Positions 51,508 through 62,372 of a stretch of 64,000 bases of DNA are shown here, one piece after another; positions within the stretch are counted from its first letter, which is position 1, and each line of letters begins with the position of its first letter. The translations under genes and the position numbers were made by a program. A model generated the notes under the pieces. That model was not told the origin of the DNA, made no database searches, and saw only the letters and a list, made by a program, of their open reading frames with translations. Location of the stretch: the NCBI RefSeq assembly GCF_000002595.2, contig NC_057006.1:3682028-3746027 (forward strand). The letters are read 5' to 3'. The stretch is from Chlamydomonas reinhardtii. Its lineage: Eukaryota > Chlorophyta > Chlorophyceae > Chlamydomonadales > Chlamydomonadaceae.

Positions 51508-52865
51508 ACTGTTTTACGTGTTTGGTTTTACGTAGTGTGTAGAGCGAAGCTGGGTGACACCTGAAACCTGAAGCGTGCGGTTTGGTGGGCCGCTGCTTGG
51601 TTTGGCTCAAATTCGGCGCTCTAGCGACTGTGCGGGGGTATGAGGTCAGCTCAGATTATGCGTCAGAGGGGCTTCAAAAGAAATGACGCACACAAGTGTC
51701 GCAACCCAGTTCTTGGGATTGCATGAGTACGAGAGTGCTTACGGAGTGTGAGAGGGCACCTATTGAGGGCTGTCACGCAGGAGTTCCACGCCCCGAAAAC
51801 CATAGCAGCAGCGGTTGCAGGCCACGGCCTAGGCCGCGGGTCGCAAGCACACAGCGAGAAGGTGGTGTCAGGTGGAGAGCCGTATGTGCAGTAGCTGAGG
51901 CCTCCCGTTAGCGCGGTGATCGGCGTCAATGACGTGCACAACGAGTCAAGGAGGCGCTGCCGCTTTGTTTCAGGCGGCGGTGCTGAGGAAGACGCAGCTT
52001 TGTCCACGGCTGCGCAGGATATAGAGGGATAAATGTCCGCCGACCACCAGGAAAGTGGGTTTCCGCGTGGGTGTCGCGGTATGTGTGCTGTGGATTGCGC
52101 GTTTTTACTTGCCAGGCTCTGGTGCTGCTTATGGGAGATGTGGGCTGCTGCGTTTGGGCTGTGTGCGTGTTGCGTGTCCCTAGGGATGGACGTATTGACG
52201 AAACGAGTTAGCGATGAAGAAGTAGTAGCGCCTGCGTGCTGCGGCTGGGCATGCACTGGTGCCGCCGGGAGACAGTCACACCCCCAACTGTCTGCCGGCG
52301 AGCAAGCAAGTGTGTGCGGCCGGGTGGCGCGGAGCACACCAGTAGAGGAGGATTCACGTTCCGTGCATGAACCACTTATATTTGTAGCGGTTGTGAAACT
52401 GAACCCTGACTGTGCACATGCCTCCGTCACGGCGTCCCGTGCTCGCGTGTGTCCGGATCCGGAATGCAGCCGTCGAGGTGCCGCTGATGACTGCCAGCTG
52501 CTATGCCAACCGCAGGTCAGGGCAGCTTCAGCCGCGCGATGTCTTGTGCACGTCTGACAGTAACAGGTCTCTGGACTGGGAAGACTGTGCATTATGGTAA
52601 TAAGATCAAGGGCCAGTGGTGAAATGTTGGCTGACTGTGAAATGGTGGTGTGTGCCTAACATACAGCGTAATACAGCAATGTGTCGCGTACGCCCGTGCC
52701 CTTGCACTAGTGTCGCAAGTCCTGCCATGTGATCTCGCGGCACGCGTCTGGGACTGGCTTCCCTAGCCAATGGCTCATGCCCTCAAAGCCTCAAAGCCTC
52801 ATTCAGTCGCTTGCCCGCAAACCTGCCCCTTCACTCCACACGAATGTCCGCACTGCCGGCCCCGC
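51508..52865. other. Convergent intergenic region
   Basis: Lies between the zinc-finger UBA gene (+) and the TrmH gene (-). Besides the 309-codon ORF noted separately, nothing was recognised. Confidence 0.4.
51663..52592 (-). CDS. Single-exon ORF of 309 codons, unknown, possibly spurious
   Basis: An ATG-initiated frame, open for 930 nt, begins MHSLPSPETCYCQTCTRHR and ends SFLLKPL. It is Ser/Thr/Ala/His/Cys-rich, has no membrane segment or domain I recognise, and has no introns, unlike every other gene here. It lies in the convergent region downstream of the TrmH gene. At this lower local GC content such a length by chance is uncommon but not impossible. Treat it as an orphan candidate or part of the TrmH 3' UTR. 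Confidence 0.25.
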   Translation of the reverse strand: MHSLPSPETCYCQTCTRHRAAEAALTCGWHSSWQSSAAPRRLHSGSGHTRARDAVTEACAQSGFSFTTATNISGSCTERESSSTGVLRATRPHTLACSPADSWGCDCLPAAPVHAQPQHAGATTSSSLTRFVNTSIPRDTQHAHSPNAAAHISHKQHQSLASKNAQSTAHIPRHPRGNPLSWWSADIYPSISCAAVDKAASSSAPPPETKRQRLLDSLCTSLTPITALTGGLSYCTYGSPPDTTFSLCACDPRPRPWPATAAAMVFGAWNSCVTALNRCPLTLRKHSRTHAIPRTGLRHLCASFLLKPL

Positions 52866-55291
52866 TCACGGCGACCCTGCGCCGGCGCCCTGCTCCAACC
52901 CCTTGGATGCCAGCGCTGCCTCGTAGGAGGCGGCCTCCTTGGCCAGTTTCCGGAACACGTGCGACTGCCACGTGGGCACCGGCCGGCTGAGCAGCTCCGA
53001 CAGCACGGACTGGCTTTCCTTCTGCAGGGCGGGGCGGGGCGGGGTGGGACATGGTCACATGGAGCGCGGCCGCGAGGCAAGGTGAGGCGGGTAAGTGGCA
53101 CCAGGCGCCAGGAGGGGCAGCAAAATGGCGCACGCCTAGGCCGTATGGGGCTCGTGCCCTGCTCAGGCGCTCGACGCTCCAGGCCCCAGGCCTGCCAGCA
53201 TAACGCCATATCCCGGATCCCCACTGTGCGCCGCCCCCGACGCACCACTGTCTTTGTGAGCATGACGGCCTTGAGCGCCATCTGCTGGTCAGGACTCAGG
53301 TCCGCGTGGCTGCCCAGGCGCCGTATCCGCTGCTGCTGCGCCTCGTACAGGATGAGCGCGTTGGCCACAGAGATGTTAAACGACTCCACCATGCCTGCAC
53401 AGTCGCGTACCGTACGGCAGGTATGCCGCACAAAGGGGTGTGAGACACGCGCACGACGCGGCCTTACTGCCTTGGACCACGCGGAAGGCTGCTTGCGCCT
53501 GGGCACCACCCCCTGGCCTCCATGTCACCCGCTAGCCCGCATCCTGCCCATCAGCGCTGCCCATCCTGCCCTTGCCAAAGCGCCAGCGCTCGCTGCCTCG
53601 CACCCGTCATCGGGATGATAGCGCAGGCGTCCGCCGCAGCCACCGCCTCCGCGCTGACGCCGAACTTCTCGTTGCCCAGCACCACCGCCGTGGGCCGCGT
53701 CCAGTCCACCTCCTGGATGGTGATGGAGCTCTGGGTGAGGTGCGTGGTGACGATCTGGTAGCCCGCCGCCTTCATGGCCGCCAGGCACTCGCCAGTGCTG
53801 TCCCACGCCTTGACGTCCTGGGAGACGGACACGGTGGCAAGGCGGGCGGGGCAGGGTAACGCAGGGTACATGATCGCAGTGAGGGCATGCGGGGCTGCGG
53901 GATGGCAGCCACGCCAGGAGGCTGAGGTCGCGATTGAGACAAGGCACTGCCGCGATTGAGCCAAGGCACCGCCGCGATTGAGCCAAGGCACCGCCGCGAT
54001 TGAGCCAAGGCACCGCCGCCACAACATGTGGGCAACACCAGAGGCGCACGGGCGCTGGCCTGGGACTGACCCTAATACAACACGACAGACCACCAAACCC
54101 GCTCACCAGCCATTTGTCGGCGCCGGCGGCGGTGCGCTGCGACATCTTGAACTTCCCGTCCGCCTTGTTCACCGCATGCACGGCACCGTAGCCCAGCGCT
54201 GCGGGGTGCGGACATGACCAAAGGTAGCCGCAAATACAGATGAAGCAAGCCAGAGTGAGTGACATGCGGTGGGCGAGCGCCCATGCGGGGAAGCTGGGTA
54301 CAAGGCGATGGCGCCACGGGCCACTCCGTCGCCCCTGCTTACCGTCAGCGGTCCGGCAGACGGCCGCAAGATTGCCCATATCGTACAAGCCTGCGCCGTT
54401 GAGAAAGCATGAATGCAAAGTCGTCGGAACCCAGCTTGCTCTTGAGCTGCTATACAGATGCGCGGCCGCCGACCGGCCGTCGTCACAGAGGCAGAGGGCC
54501 GTCCGCTCAAACACGCACTCACCTTCCACGATTGGCAGCACTGTGAAGGTCCGCTTGGCAACCACCTCCTCTATCCGTTTCACTCGCTCCTCCAGTGCGA
54601 AGGGCTCCAACAGCCTGTAACCATTGCACCGGCATGTTTAGGTGGTTACCGTCACACACAGGTCTGTATATGAATGCGGATGTTACAGAGGGGACAGTCC
54701 CAGCACCCGAAGACGCCGAGCCATCACATGCTATCAGGGCCCAACATGACTCCACCAACCCCGACTTTGCTGCAAACCCTCCCGCGGGCAAAGTCCGTGT
54801 GACTCCGCGCACAGTGAGTATATGGCTCGCTCAAGCATCTGGCCCTACAACACAGCCAACGCTGCGCCGAGCGTCTCAGCCCAGCGCCCCACCGCCCATA
54901 TACCTGCACACCGTCGCGGCGTCGACCACCTTGCCATCCACGATGAAGTCATTTGAGTAGGGGAATCCCACATCCCTGATTGAGAAAGATTTGCGGCGCA
55001 GAGAAGTAGGGCTTGTTCAGCAGCCGACCCACACCCGAGAAAGGCAACGCCCACCCGTGCGTGGCACGCATTCCCCACCAGCCCCACCAGCCCCACTATC
55101 ACCCTTACACCAGGTGGTTAGGTGCCTGCAACCTAATGAGAAACCCCCCCGCGCCCCGGATACCTGGTCGAAACGGGCTCAAGCGAAGTGTGCCGTGACG
55201 CCCGAAGCACGGGCGCCAGTCGCCTGCTAGCAGAGCGACAGCACAAGCGCCGCGGCGCTGCCGTCCGACTTCTGGGCAGCACCTCTTGCAT
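52866..55291 (-). CDS. TrmH/SpoU-family RNA 2'-O-methyltransferase, probably organellar
   Basis: Exons (minus strand) 55291-55164, 54975-54904, 54614-54523, 54390-54343, 54198-54107, 53817-53604, 53394-53246 and 53021-52866 give 316 residues. The N-terminus (MQEVLPRSRTAAPRRLCCRS...) is Arg/Ser-rich without acids for about 40 residues, as in mitochondrial or plastid transit peptides. The SPOUT knot motifs are all visible: motif 1 MGNLAAVCRTADALGYGAVH (with N104 and R110), motif 2 TAVVLGNEKFGVSAEA, motif 3 IIPMTGMVESFNISVANA. These build the AdoMet site and carry the catalytic Arg and Asn. The enzyme methylates a ribose 2'-OH in tRNA or rRNA. Length and the C-terminal helix resemble bacterial TrmH (tRNA G18), but the target cannot be told from sequence. 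The last donor has an alternative 3 nt upstream. Confidence 0.88.
53928..54018. repeat. 22-bp minisatellite, about 4 copies
   Basis: Units of CGCGATTGAGCCAAGGCACCGC start at 53929, 53951, 53973 and 53995 with exact 22-bp spacing; the first is diverged. The array lies in the TrmH intron between exons 5 and 6. Confidence 0.9.
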
Positions 55292-55930
55292 CTTTCTTCA
55301 GGACAACTCGCGCTGAATTCTGGAACCCGAACGGCCACGATTCTGGGCTGCAAGGAAAGCTTGTGGGTATGGTAACTTGGCAGGCGGCTACTCCTATGGA
55401 TGTGTACTTAATATTGCGTTGCTATATTAACTAGCACTGGGGAGGAAATCAGTCGGCCGAAATTTGTGCAATCGGCGGGGTGGCCGATTCGCGGTTTGCG
55501 TTCCGCCGGGAGAGCCTTCAGGTTCCGTCATACCCTGTGGACATCTGCTAGTCAACTATAGAGCCAAGTACAAACTACGTGCTCGAGATAGGACTAAGCT
55601 GGCTGAGTTTGGAGGGACAACTTCGAGCACGAACCGGCCTACTTCGTGATACTCTTCTGAACCTTTTAGAGCATACCTTCTCTTCAAACACGTTACGGGC
55701 ACCGTTGGCGTTGTTCGGGCCCAGCATGACGATGCAGCAGCTGATGCCTTGCGTTCACGCGTGAATTAGGGTCAAAAGCCAGGAGCAGGAGCAAGTCAAG
55801 ACTACCAGCTGTGACAAGGCCTGGTCTATCCGGAACTGCCAAAACTTGACTGCACTGTCACGCTGTGGAGGGCGTGCGGAGTCCGAGGCAAGAGCCAAGC
55901 GGGATAGCCCCCACAGGAGGATTATCAGCC
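55292..55930. promoter_or_regulatory. Divergent intergenic region, TrmH / STPGR-like gene
   Basis: 640 nt between opposed start codons, with an A/T-richer stretch near 55380-55450. Both promoters must lie here. No defined element was recognised. Confidence 0.4.
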
Positions 55931-58900
55931 ATGAATCGCTACTATAACACCAACCCCAGCAAGGACCTCAGCTATAGCAGCCTTGCGCTTGACGAGCAGG
56001 TGCGGGGATGGAAACGGGTGGGCGACGCGGGCGTCAATGAGCAGTATACACACCATGCACGCTGCCTGCATTCCTGCCTCACCGGTGTGAGTTCAACCGC
56101 CGATACCCCAAATGCTGGTTACCCTGCACAGAACCGATCACAGCATGCGCACAAGATCGGTGACTCAGCACGCTTCCGGCCAACGCCGGTGAACGGCAAC
56201 ATTGCCAGCGTGGCGCCGGAGGCCCAGGATGCGGATCTGCGCCAGTCGCTGCCGCGTCACATGCAGTGAGTGCAGTTCACCGGTACCAGCCTGGAGCTCT
56301 CGGGTTCGCTGGCTGAATGAAAACCAGAAATTCAAGGGCAGCCAGGAGCAGGGGAACCTGACACGGGCAACGGAAGTGCGAGGGAGGAACGCCAGACTGC
56401 GTCTTCGCCCGCCGCCCCGACGCCCTCACCACTTTAGCCTCCCCCCACCACCCGTGGCCCCGCTCCTCTCACACAGGGTTGACACCACCACTCGCACGGT
56501 GTTCCAAGACAACTTTTACAAGCCCAAGGACGGCATCGCCGAGTATGTGGCGGACCCACTCAAAGGCGCATCGGCGCCACGTGCGCAGCCGCACATGCCC
56601 CTCAGCGACCTGGCGCCCTCAGACCCGCGCGTGCGCAAGCTGGTGAGTCCGTCCGTGTCGGGATTACATGCCCGAACCCAACAAGGAAGTCCCATCATCA
56701 AGTGGCGAGGGTGGGGGTGGGGCCACGGAGTGGGGGCCGGGGCGGGGGACGGCGATGATGGCAGTGGTGGCGGCAGTGGGAGAGAAAAGCGCAGCCAGTT
56801 TATGCTGGCAGCTTGACCCGGGCTGAGTGCTGGGGCGCTGACAGCAGCCATGCTGGTGATGGTTGTGGGCGTCTCACACCTGCGCGCCAGACAGCGCGCA
56901 ATAGGCCTGAAGCCCTGCGCCGCGCCTCCCACCCTCGCCGTCACGTAACAAGTCATGCCTGGAACTGCGCCCCTCCTCCAGCGGCCAGCCTACGAGGCGC
57001 CTCTGGCCCCCGGCTACTACGAGCCCGACCCGCTGGGCGAGCGCGCCACCGGCACCCTCAACATGGCGGCGGGGGAGGTGCACCACGGCGTGCCGCTGGC
57101 ACGCGACCCCACCCGCGCCTCCGCCGTGTTCGTGGCCGCTCCCAGGTGGGCAGCTGGGGCCAAACCTCTTCCGAGCTTGTACATGTTGTTGAGGGGCTGC
57201 ACGCTGTACACCCGGCCTACTCACCTGCTCACCCGCTGACCTACCAGCTGACACGTACGGCCGCTCGCGCCTCCGTCCTTCCCTCCACCTCGCCTTCGCC
57301 TGTGAACTTCAGGGGCCGCACCGCGCGCGACATTGCGGACGAGGCAGCTAGCCCGCCCATCAGCAGTCGTATGACGCAGCCCGACTACGCGCACTGGACC
57401 AGCAAGGGCTGCTGGGCGCCGCGCGGCGACCGCGTTATTGAGGCGGAGCGCTGGGGCCGCAACGCGCGCGAGCCCAAGCCGCCGGCGGAGGAGCGGCCGC
57501 AGAGGTGGGAGGGGATGTCAAGGTGGTGTCGGGCTGTGGGGCTTGGGTCGACCTCCGTGGCGCCAAAACCTGCCGCGTGCGCCCACCCTGACCGATGCTC
57601 GTGTGCGCGACGCAGTGCCGCCCGGCTGCTGATGGCATGTTGCTACTGCGTCTGTCGCTCACTCGCCCCCCATTCTCGCTTGCATTGCGCCGCGTCATCC
57701 GACCTCCCTTTCCGCATTCCGTGTGGCCCAATCATCCCCGCAGCGTCTACACGCCCATGGTCACCACGGACGGCCACCCCAACAGCAGCGAGGCCTACGC
57801 GGCGGCGCGCTACACGCCCGCCTACAAGGCCGCCTTCGCCAGCGGCCTGCCGCGCACATTGGCACTGCCGGGTGGCAACCGGCCCGACACGCGGCTGCAG
57901 GTCAAGACCTACGACGACGTGTGCGGCGCGGGGCCGGACGTGGGGCCAGGTGAGGGCGCTCATGTGGCGTGCAGGGCTTGGATATGCACGGGGGGATTGG
58001 GCTTGGGGGATGGCGGGGGATGGCAGGCCGTTTCGGCTGCTGGTGGTCTGGCATGGCGATGAGCGTGTTCACAAGTGGGTGGGCTTTCGTTGGCGTGCAT
58101 GTGCTGTGGCAAGGTCAGGTGCCGTAGCCACCGGTCACGTGCGCACAGCCGACGCAACCTGCAACCATGGCTGCTCTCACAGGCTCCTACAATCCCGAGC
58201 CGCCTCGCATGCGCTCCTCCAATGCGGCGTTCGACAGCTCCGCGCCCTACTTCTCCTTGGCCTCGGGCACGCCCCGCCCCGGCCTCACAGTAAACACCAG
58301 CTTTGGCGGCAGTGGCCCGCTCTCGCCGCAGCGCTCCGGCGGCACCGGCTCCGCCTCCAGCCCCCTGGGCCTGCTGCCGCCGCAGCTGCAGCACCAGCTG
58401 GCAGCCACGGGGTCTTTCCACTCACTGGCGTCGCCGTCCTCCCCAACGACCCCACACAGCCCGTCCCGTCTGGGTGGAGGCGGAGGCGGAATCAACCCGC
58501 TGTCAATCGCGCCGCCGCTGGGCCCCAGTGGCGCCGGTGCGGCCTCCGGCCGCTACTCCGAGCCCAGCAGCCCGAGCGCGCTCCGCGCGGCGGCGGTGCG
58601 GGCGGAGCGGATTGCGGCGGCGCAGCTGCTGGCGACCACGTCCGGCCGCGAGCGCAGCCCCACGCGCGGCGGGCACCACGCGCCGTCGCCGCTGGGGCAG
58701 CCGTCGCACTCTCTGCCGGTGCAGCCCTCGCGCGGCAGCGTCAGCAGCAGCCACCCCCACCACTACCAGCCCGGCTTCCAGCACCCGGGCATGGAGCACG
58801 GCATGCACCTGCCAGGAGTGGATGTGGGCGTCAACCACTCTGGTCCGGGCGTGCCCACCTACCCCGACGGACCCAGCACGCGGGCGCAAAGCGCGCCCGT

Positions 58901-59273
58901 CACGGCGCGGACCGGGACCAGCGCGTCGGCCTCCATGCGCGCGGCGCAGGCGAAGCACTTCAACAAGCTGTGAGTCGTGAAAGTGGCAAGGGAGCGCGGG
59001 GTGGAGCAGGAACAAAGAGAGCTAACGAGGAGTGAAGTATTATGGCGGTGCTTGTCCTCGTTGCCTTTGAAGTACATATATCCCGAAGGCCACGATGACA
59101 CTGCCTTGGGCTGCCTGGACCACGATGATTCACGTGCTCCCCCTCTGTGTGCATGCGCTCTCACTTGCAGGGTGTTTATGCAGCGGCACACGCCCTGCTC
59201 GTCGCTGCTGCGGAGCCACCTGGTGGTGGCGGCGGACCTGCGCCAGGAGCGACAGCGCCTTCGGAATGGGTAA
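55931..59273 (+). CDS. Uncharacterised, possibly microtubule-associated (STPGR-like) protein
   Basis: Exons 55931-55999, 56132-56265, 56477-56642, 56982-57145, 57313-57504, 57744-57949, 58183-58969 and 59171-59273 give 606 residues. The sequence is Pro/Tyr/Arg-rich and repetitive in style: FRPTPVNG, VFQDNFYKPKDGIAEYVADPL, PGYYEPDPLGERATGT, AHWTSKGCWAPRGDRVIEAE, RYTPAYKAAF, and DVGPGSYNPEPPRM, which resembles the STPGR/SHIPPO PGPGxY motif of ciliary microtubule proteins. That resemblance rests on one motif. The C-terminal exon adds RSHLVVAADLRQERQRLRNG. If the last intron (donor CT|GTGAGT at 58970) is retained, a TGA at 58971-58973 ends the protein at FNKL. The acceptor of exon 2 could be 12 nt further on. 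Confidence 0.7.
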
Positions 59274-60462
59274 CGGGCGGCGGGCAGGCGCTGCTGTTTG
59301 GTGGTGGTGGGGGGGGGGGTGTTGTGGGCAAGTGGATGGGCGTTGCAGGGCGTAGCAAATGGGCATTGGCGCAATCGCTGAGGCGCAACTGGTGGTGTGT
59401 TTCTGTGGGCGTAGATGTACCGTGTTGAGCCATACAACATCCTCGGCATTAGGGGGTTTTATTGTTAGGTGCAGGGTTTGCTAGAAGCAGGCTGTGTTCA
59501 CTTAATCTTGCCATGAGAGCGATAGCTTGCAAGACTGTGAGGTGGGCAAGTCGTGATGTCCCAATTTCCGGTTATGCCCCCCGAAGATACGAGGAGAATG
59601 CAGAGATGTCCTTGTGCGCGGTTGATATATTGTCCATTCTTGAATTGTGACCCTTTTTGGCTGAGGTTCCAGGGGAGGGCGAAGCCCCCCAGGAACACCC
59701 CTGTCCATGGGGTGTGGCACCCGAGTCGTGTGGGTGTGGAGGAAGGCGGCCCTGGCGTGACAAAGGTGACTCGGGGAAGGCATTGTAGGTTAGCAGTTAC
59801 GGGCAACTGACCCAGCACGCGTATCCAAACTTTCTGTGTGGAACTTGTGTATTGCGAATTGAAAACTGCTATTACAGAGGTCGGAGATTCATGCAAAGCT
59901 TCAATGCCGCAGCAGGTGTAACCCCAATTGCGTCACAGGCAGTTGAAGCACTTACTGCAAGCCCTATCTTTCGCAAGCTGCACATCTGGCTTGACCAGCA
60001 TCACGCCATCAGCGCCGCTCACTTTGCGTGCTGGAACACCGCAAGGAAAGTCTACACGCAGCACCGGTCTCGCGTGACCCCAAAAGCAGAGCACCAGGCA
60101 ATGCCATGCCAGATGCGACGGATGCGGCGTCAAACACAGAGACTGCCTGCCACGCAGTCGGCAGCACGTGTCCGTGCGAGTGAGGAGCGCTGAGACCCTG
60201 ACACGCCTTATCATCCGTGCGGGTGGCCGACGCCCGACAGGGCGGTGTGTGTGTGTGGGGGGTGGGGCGCTGCAGTCCACCGCAGCGTCAGGCTGTGGCT
60301 GGCAACGCATGGCGGCTGAGCCGCTGGCGCTGCCTGCTGCCTGCTTTTTGGCCGAACCACGCGAAGCCGGGGAGAAGCCCCGGGGGCTCTGTCGCGGCCG
60401 GCTCAGCCGGCTGTGTCGGCGGGGTCATGGTGGGATAGCTCCGCAGCCGGTAGCGCCGCCTC
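59274..60462. other. Convergent intergenic region with dispersed repeat
   Basis: Receives the 3' ends of the STPGR-like gene (+) and the TatD-like gene (-). It holds a long G run (59308-59317) and repeat copy 59654-59710. TTACA at 59872-59876 (minus-strand TGTAA) is 587 nt past the TatD stop. No gene was recognised. Confidence 0.5.
59654..59710 (+). repeat. Dispersed repeat, copy 2
   Basis: Contains GGCGAAGCCCCCCAGGAACA followed by CCCCTGTCCATG. It matches 40098-40158 in order and orientation, with scattered differences. Confidence 0.65.
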
Positions 60463-62372
60463 TCAGCGGGGGTCAGCCGCCAGACCCAGCTGGGAGGGCG
60501 GCAGCCCGAACACGCGGCACGCCACTTCGGTGCTGCTGCTGCCCAGCTCCTCCGGCGTCACGCCCAGCGCCGCCGCCGCCGCCTGGAGCACGTGCGGTAA
60601 CAGAGCCGGCTCGTTGCGACCGGGGCGCTTCTTGGAGGGCCTGCGTGGCACGCGGCGATTGCGAGTGCGGCATAAGGAGTGGTTTCAAGGGACGCCCCCA
60701 CGAGGGCAGCTTCTGCAGGACGCTGACAACAGCAGTTCACTGGTCGTAGCCGTAAGGACGAGGCCCCACAAGCCCCCACAAGTCCCCAGCCGCCAGGCTG
60801 CCGCTCACTTGATGGTGCGAGGCACGAGGTACGGCGCGTCCGTCTCGATCATGAGCCGATCACGTGGGATAGACGGCAGCAGCGCCGCCAGCTCCGCGCC
60901 GCCGCGCTCCGGCCGGTCGTCACAGATCCAACCGGTGATGCCGATGTAGGCGTCAAGGTCCAGGAAGGCGCGGAGCTCCTCCGCGCTGCCGGTGAAGCAG
61001 TGCACCACCGCGGGTGCTGGCAGCGGCGCGTGGCGCCTGGTGGCGGCAGGGAGGGAGGGGAGCGGGAAGCGAGGTTGGTGTGGGCGTGAGCAGGAAGGGC
61101 AGCATGCGGCGGTATGGGCCATCTGGCGGATCAGGGACGCCCGCCTTTGTGGGAAGGCGGCGTGTGAGTTGTGTGGCTGCATCAACACTCAAAGTAGCGG
61201 AGCCCAACAGCCTAAGACCGCTCGAACGAGGACCTTCGCTTGCGTGCTACTGGCACTCACCGCAAGATCTCAGCAAAGCGCTCGCCAGCATCCCGACAAT
61301 GCAGGAACAGGGGTTTGCGCAACTCCTTTGCCAACACCACCTGGTGCTCAAACCACTTTTCCTGTGCACATTAGCAAATAAACGTGCTTCATGTCCCAAT
61401 CACCTTCGTCTGCTGAAGGGATCCCAGCGCGGCGCGAATGTTGCCCTGTTTGCACTGCGCAGCTTTTGACATTTGACTGCAACCCAGGTGACAGCGTCGG
61501 GCGCGGGATTGCACTGGCGCTGCCGGGCACTGCACATCTACCTCCTCAAGTCCCCTGTCCACACCTGCACGTCGGGCGGACTGAAGTTGCGATTGAAGTC
61601 GAGGCCGCACTCGCCGATGGCCACACACTTGGGGTGGGAGGCCAGCCGGCGCAGCTGCTCCAGTGTGTCGGTAGTGCATTGCTGTGGAGGCGGAGAGTCC
61701 CGGGAGGACGGATGGCAGCAGTCAAGCTCACGCAAGGTCATGACACGAAACGAGTTAAGCCCAGGTACCACCTTGAGCCTTGTCAGCACGTGACTCCACG
61801 CAGTGATGCCTATCTGACGCGCGGAAGAACCCAGACATGTGTTTGATCGGCCTCTTCTGATGACGTTCGCCTGTTCACCTTGGCATTGTGTGGATGCACG
61901 CCGGCGGTGAAGTAGAGAAGCGGCTGGTCGGGGTGGCCAGCGGCGTGTTCATCGACGAGCTCGGCGGCAGCAGTGCTGGTCCGCACACACGTGCCGGTCA
62001 CAAGCATCGCCCGCACGTTCGCAGCTGCAGCGCGTGCCAGGACCTTGGGAAGGTCCTGATCGGTTCAACACGCGAGAGACAAGTAGGGGCGGGGTGTGTG
62101 AGTGTGGTCTAGCCCCAGGTGTGTGACTAGTTAATCACATCGACAACGGCAACGGTGTCGGACAAGATCGCCTGGCCACACACGGTTCTCCCGTGCGGTC
62201 CTCCCTGGTTCCTCCTGTGCAGCCCCACAGGCCCTGCCGGCCTCACCGACTGAAAGGAGTGATCCATTAAGTTCACGCCAATATCCACGATGGGCACGGG
62301 GGCAGCGAAAGCTTGGGCCTGCACCAGGTCGCCCTGGTGGGGCCGAGTGCGCTCCTGATGCGGTTGGGACAT
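60463..62372 (-). CDS. TatD-family metal-dependent nuclease, TATDN1-like
   Basis: Exons (minus strand) 62372-62247, 62055-61879, 61681-61565, 61361-61261, 61036-60809 and 60640-60463 give 308 residues. The TIM-barrel amidohydrolase-fold signature appears in order: [12 protein letters not shown] (the TATDN1 form of the first metal motif), [24 protein letters not shown] (Glu ligand), [12 protein letters not shown] (His), [13 protein letters not shown] (His), [13 protein letters not shown] (Asp) and a C-terminal [11 protein letters not shown]. TatD enzymes are 3'-5' exonucleases acting on DNA and RNA in repair and turnover. All metal ligands are present. Between exon 1 (HSFQS) and exon 2 (DLPKVLARA) the usual short Y-x-G-K-x-x-H segment is not seen, so a small exon may have been missed. 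Confidence 0.9.

Noticed and set aside
56813-59035. 740-codon plus-strand frame through the STPGR-like gene
   Set aside because: It reads through introns in the wrong frame for most exons. The spliced model has better protein character and all phases fit.
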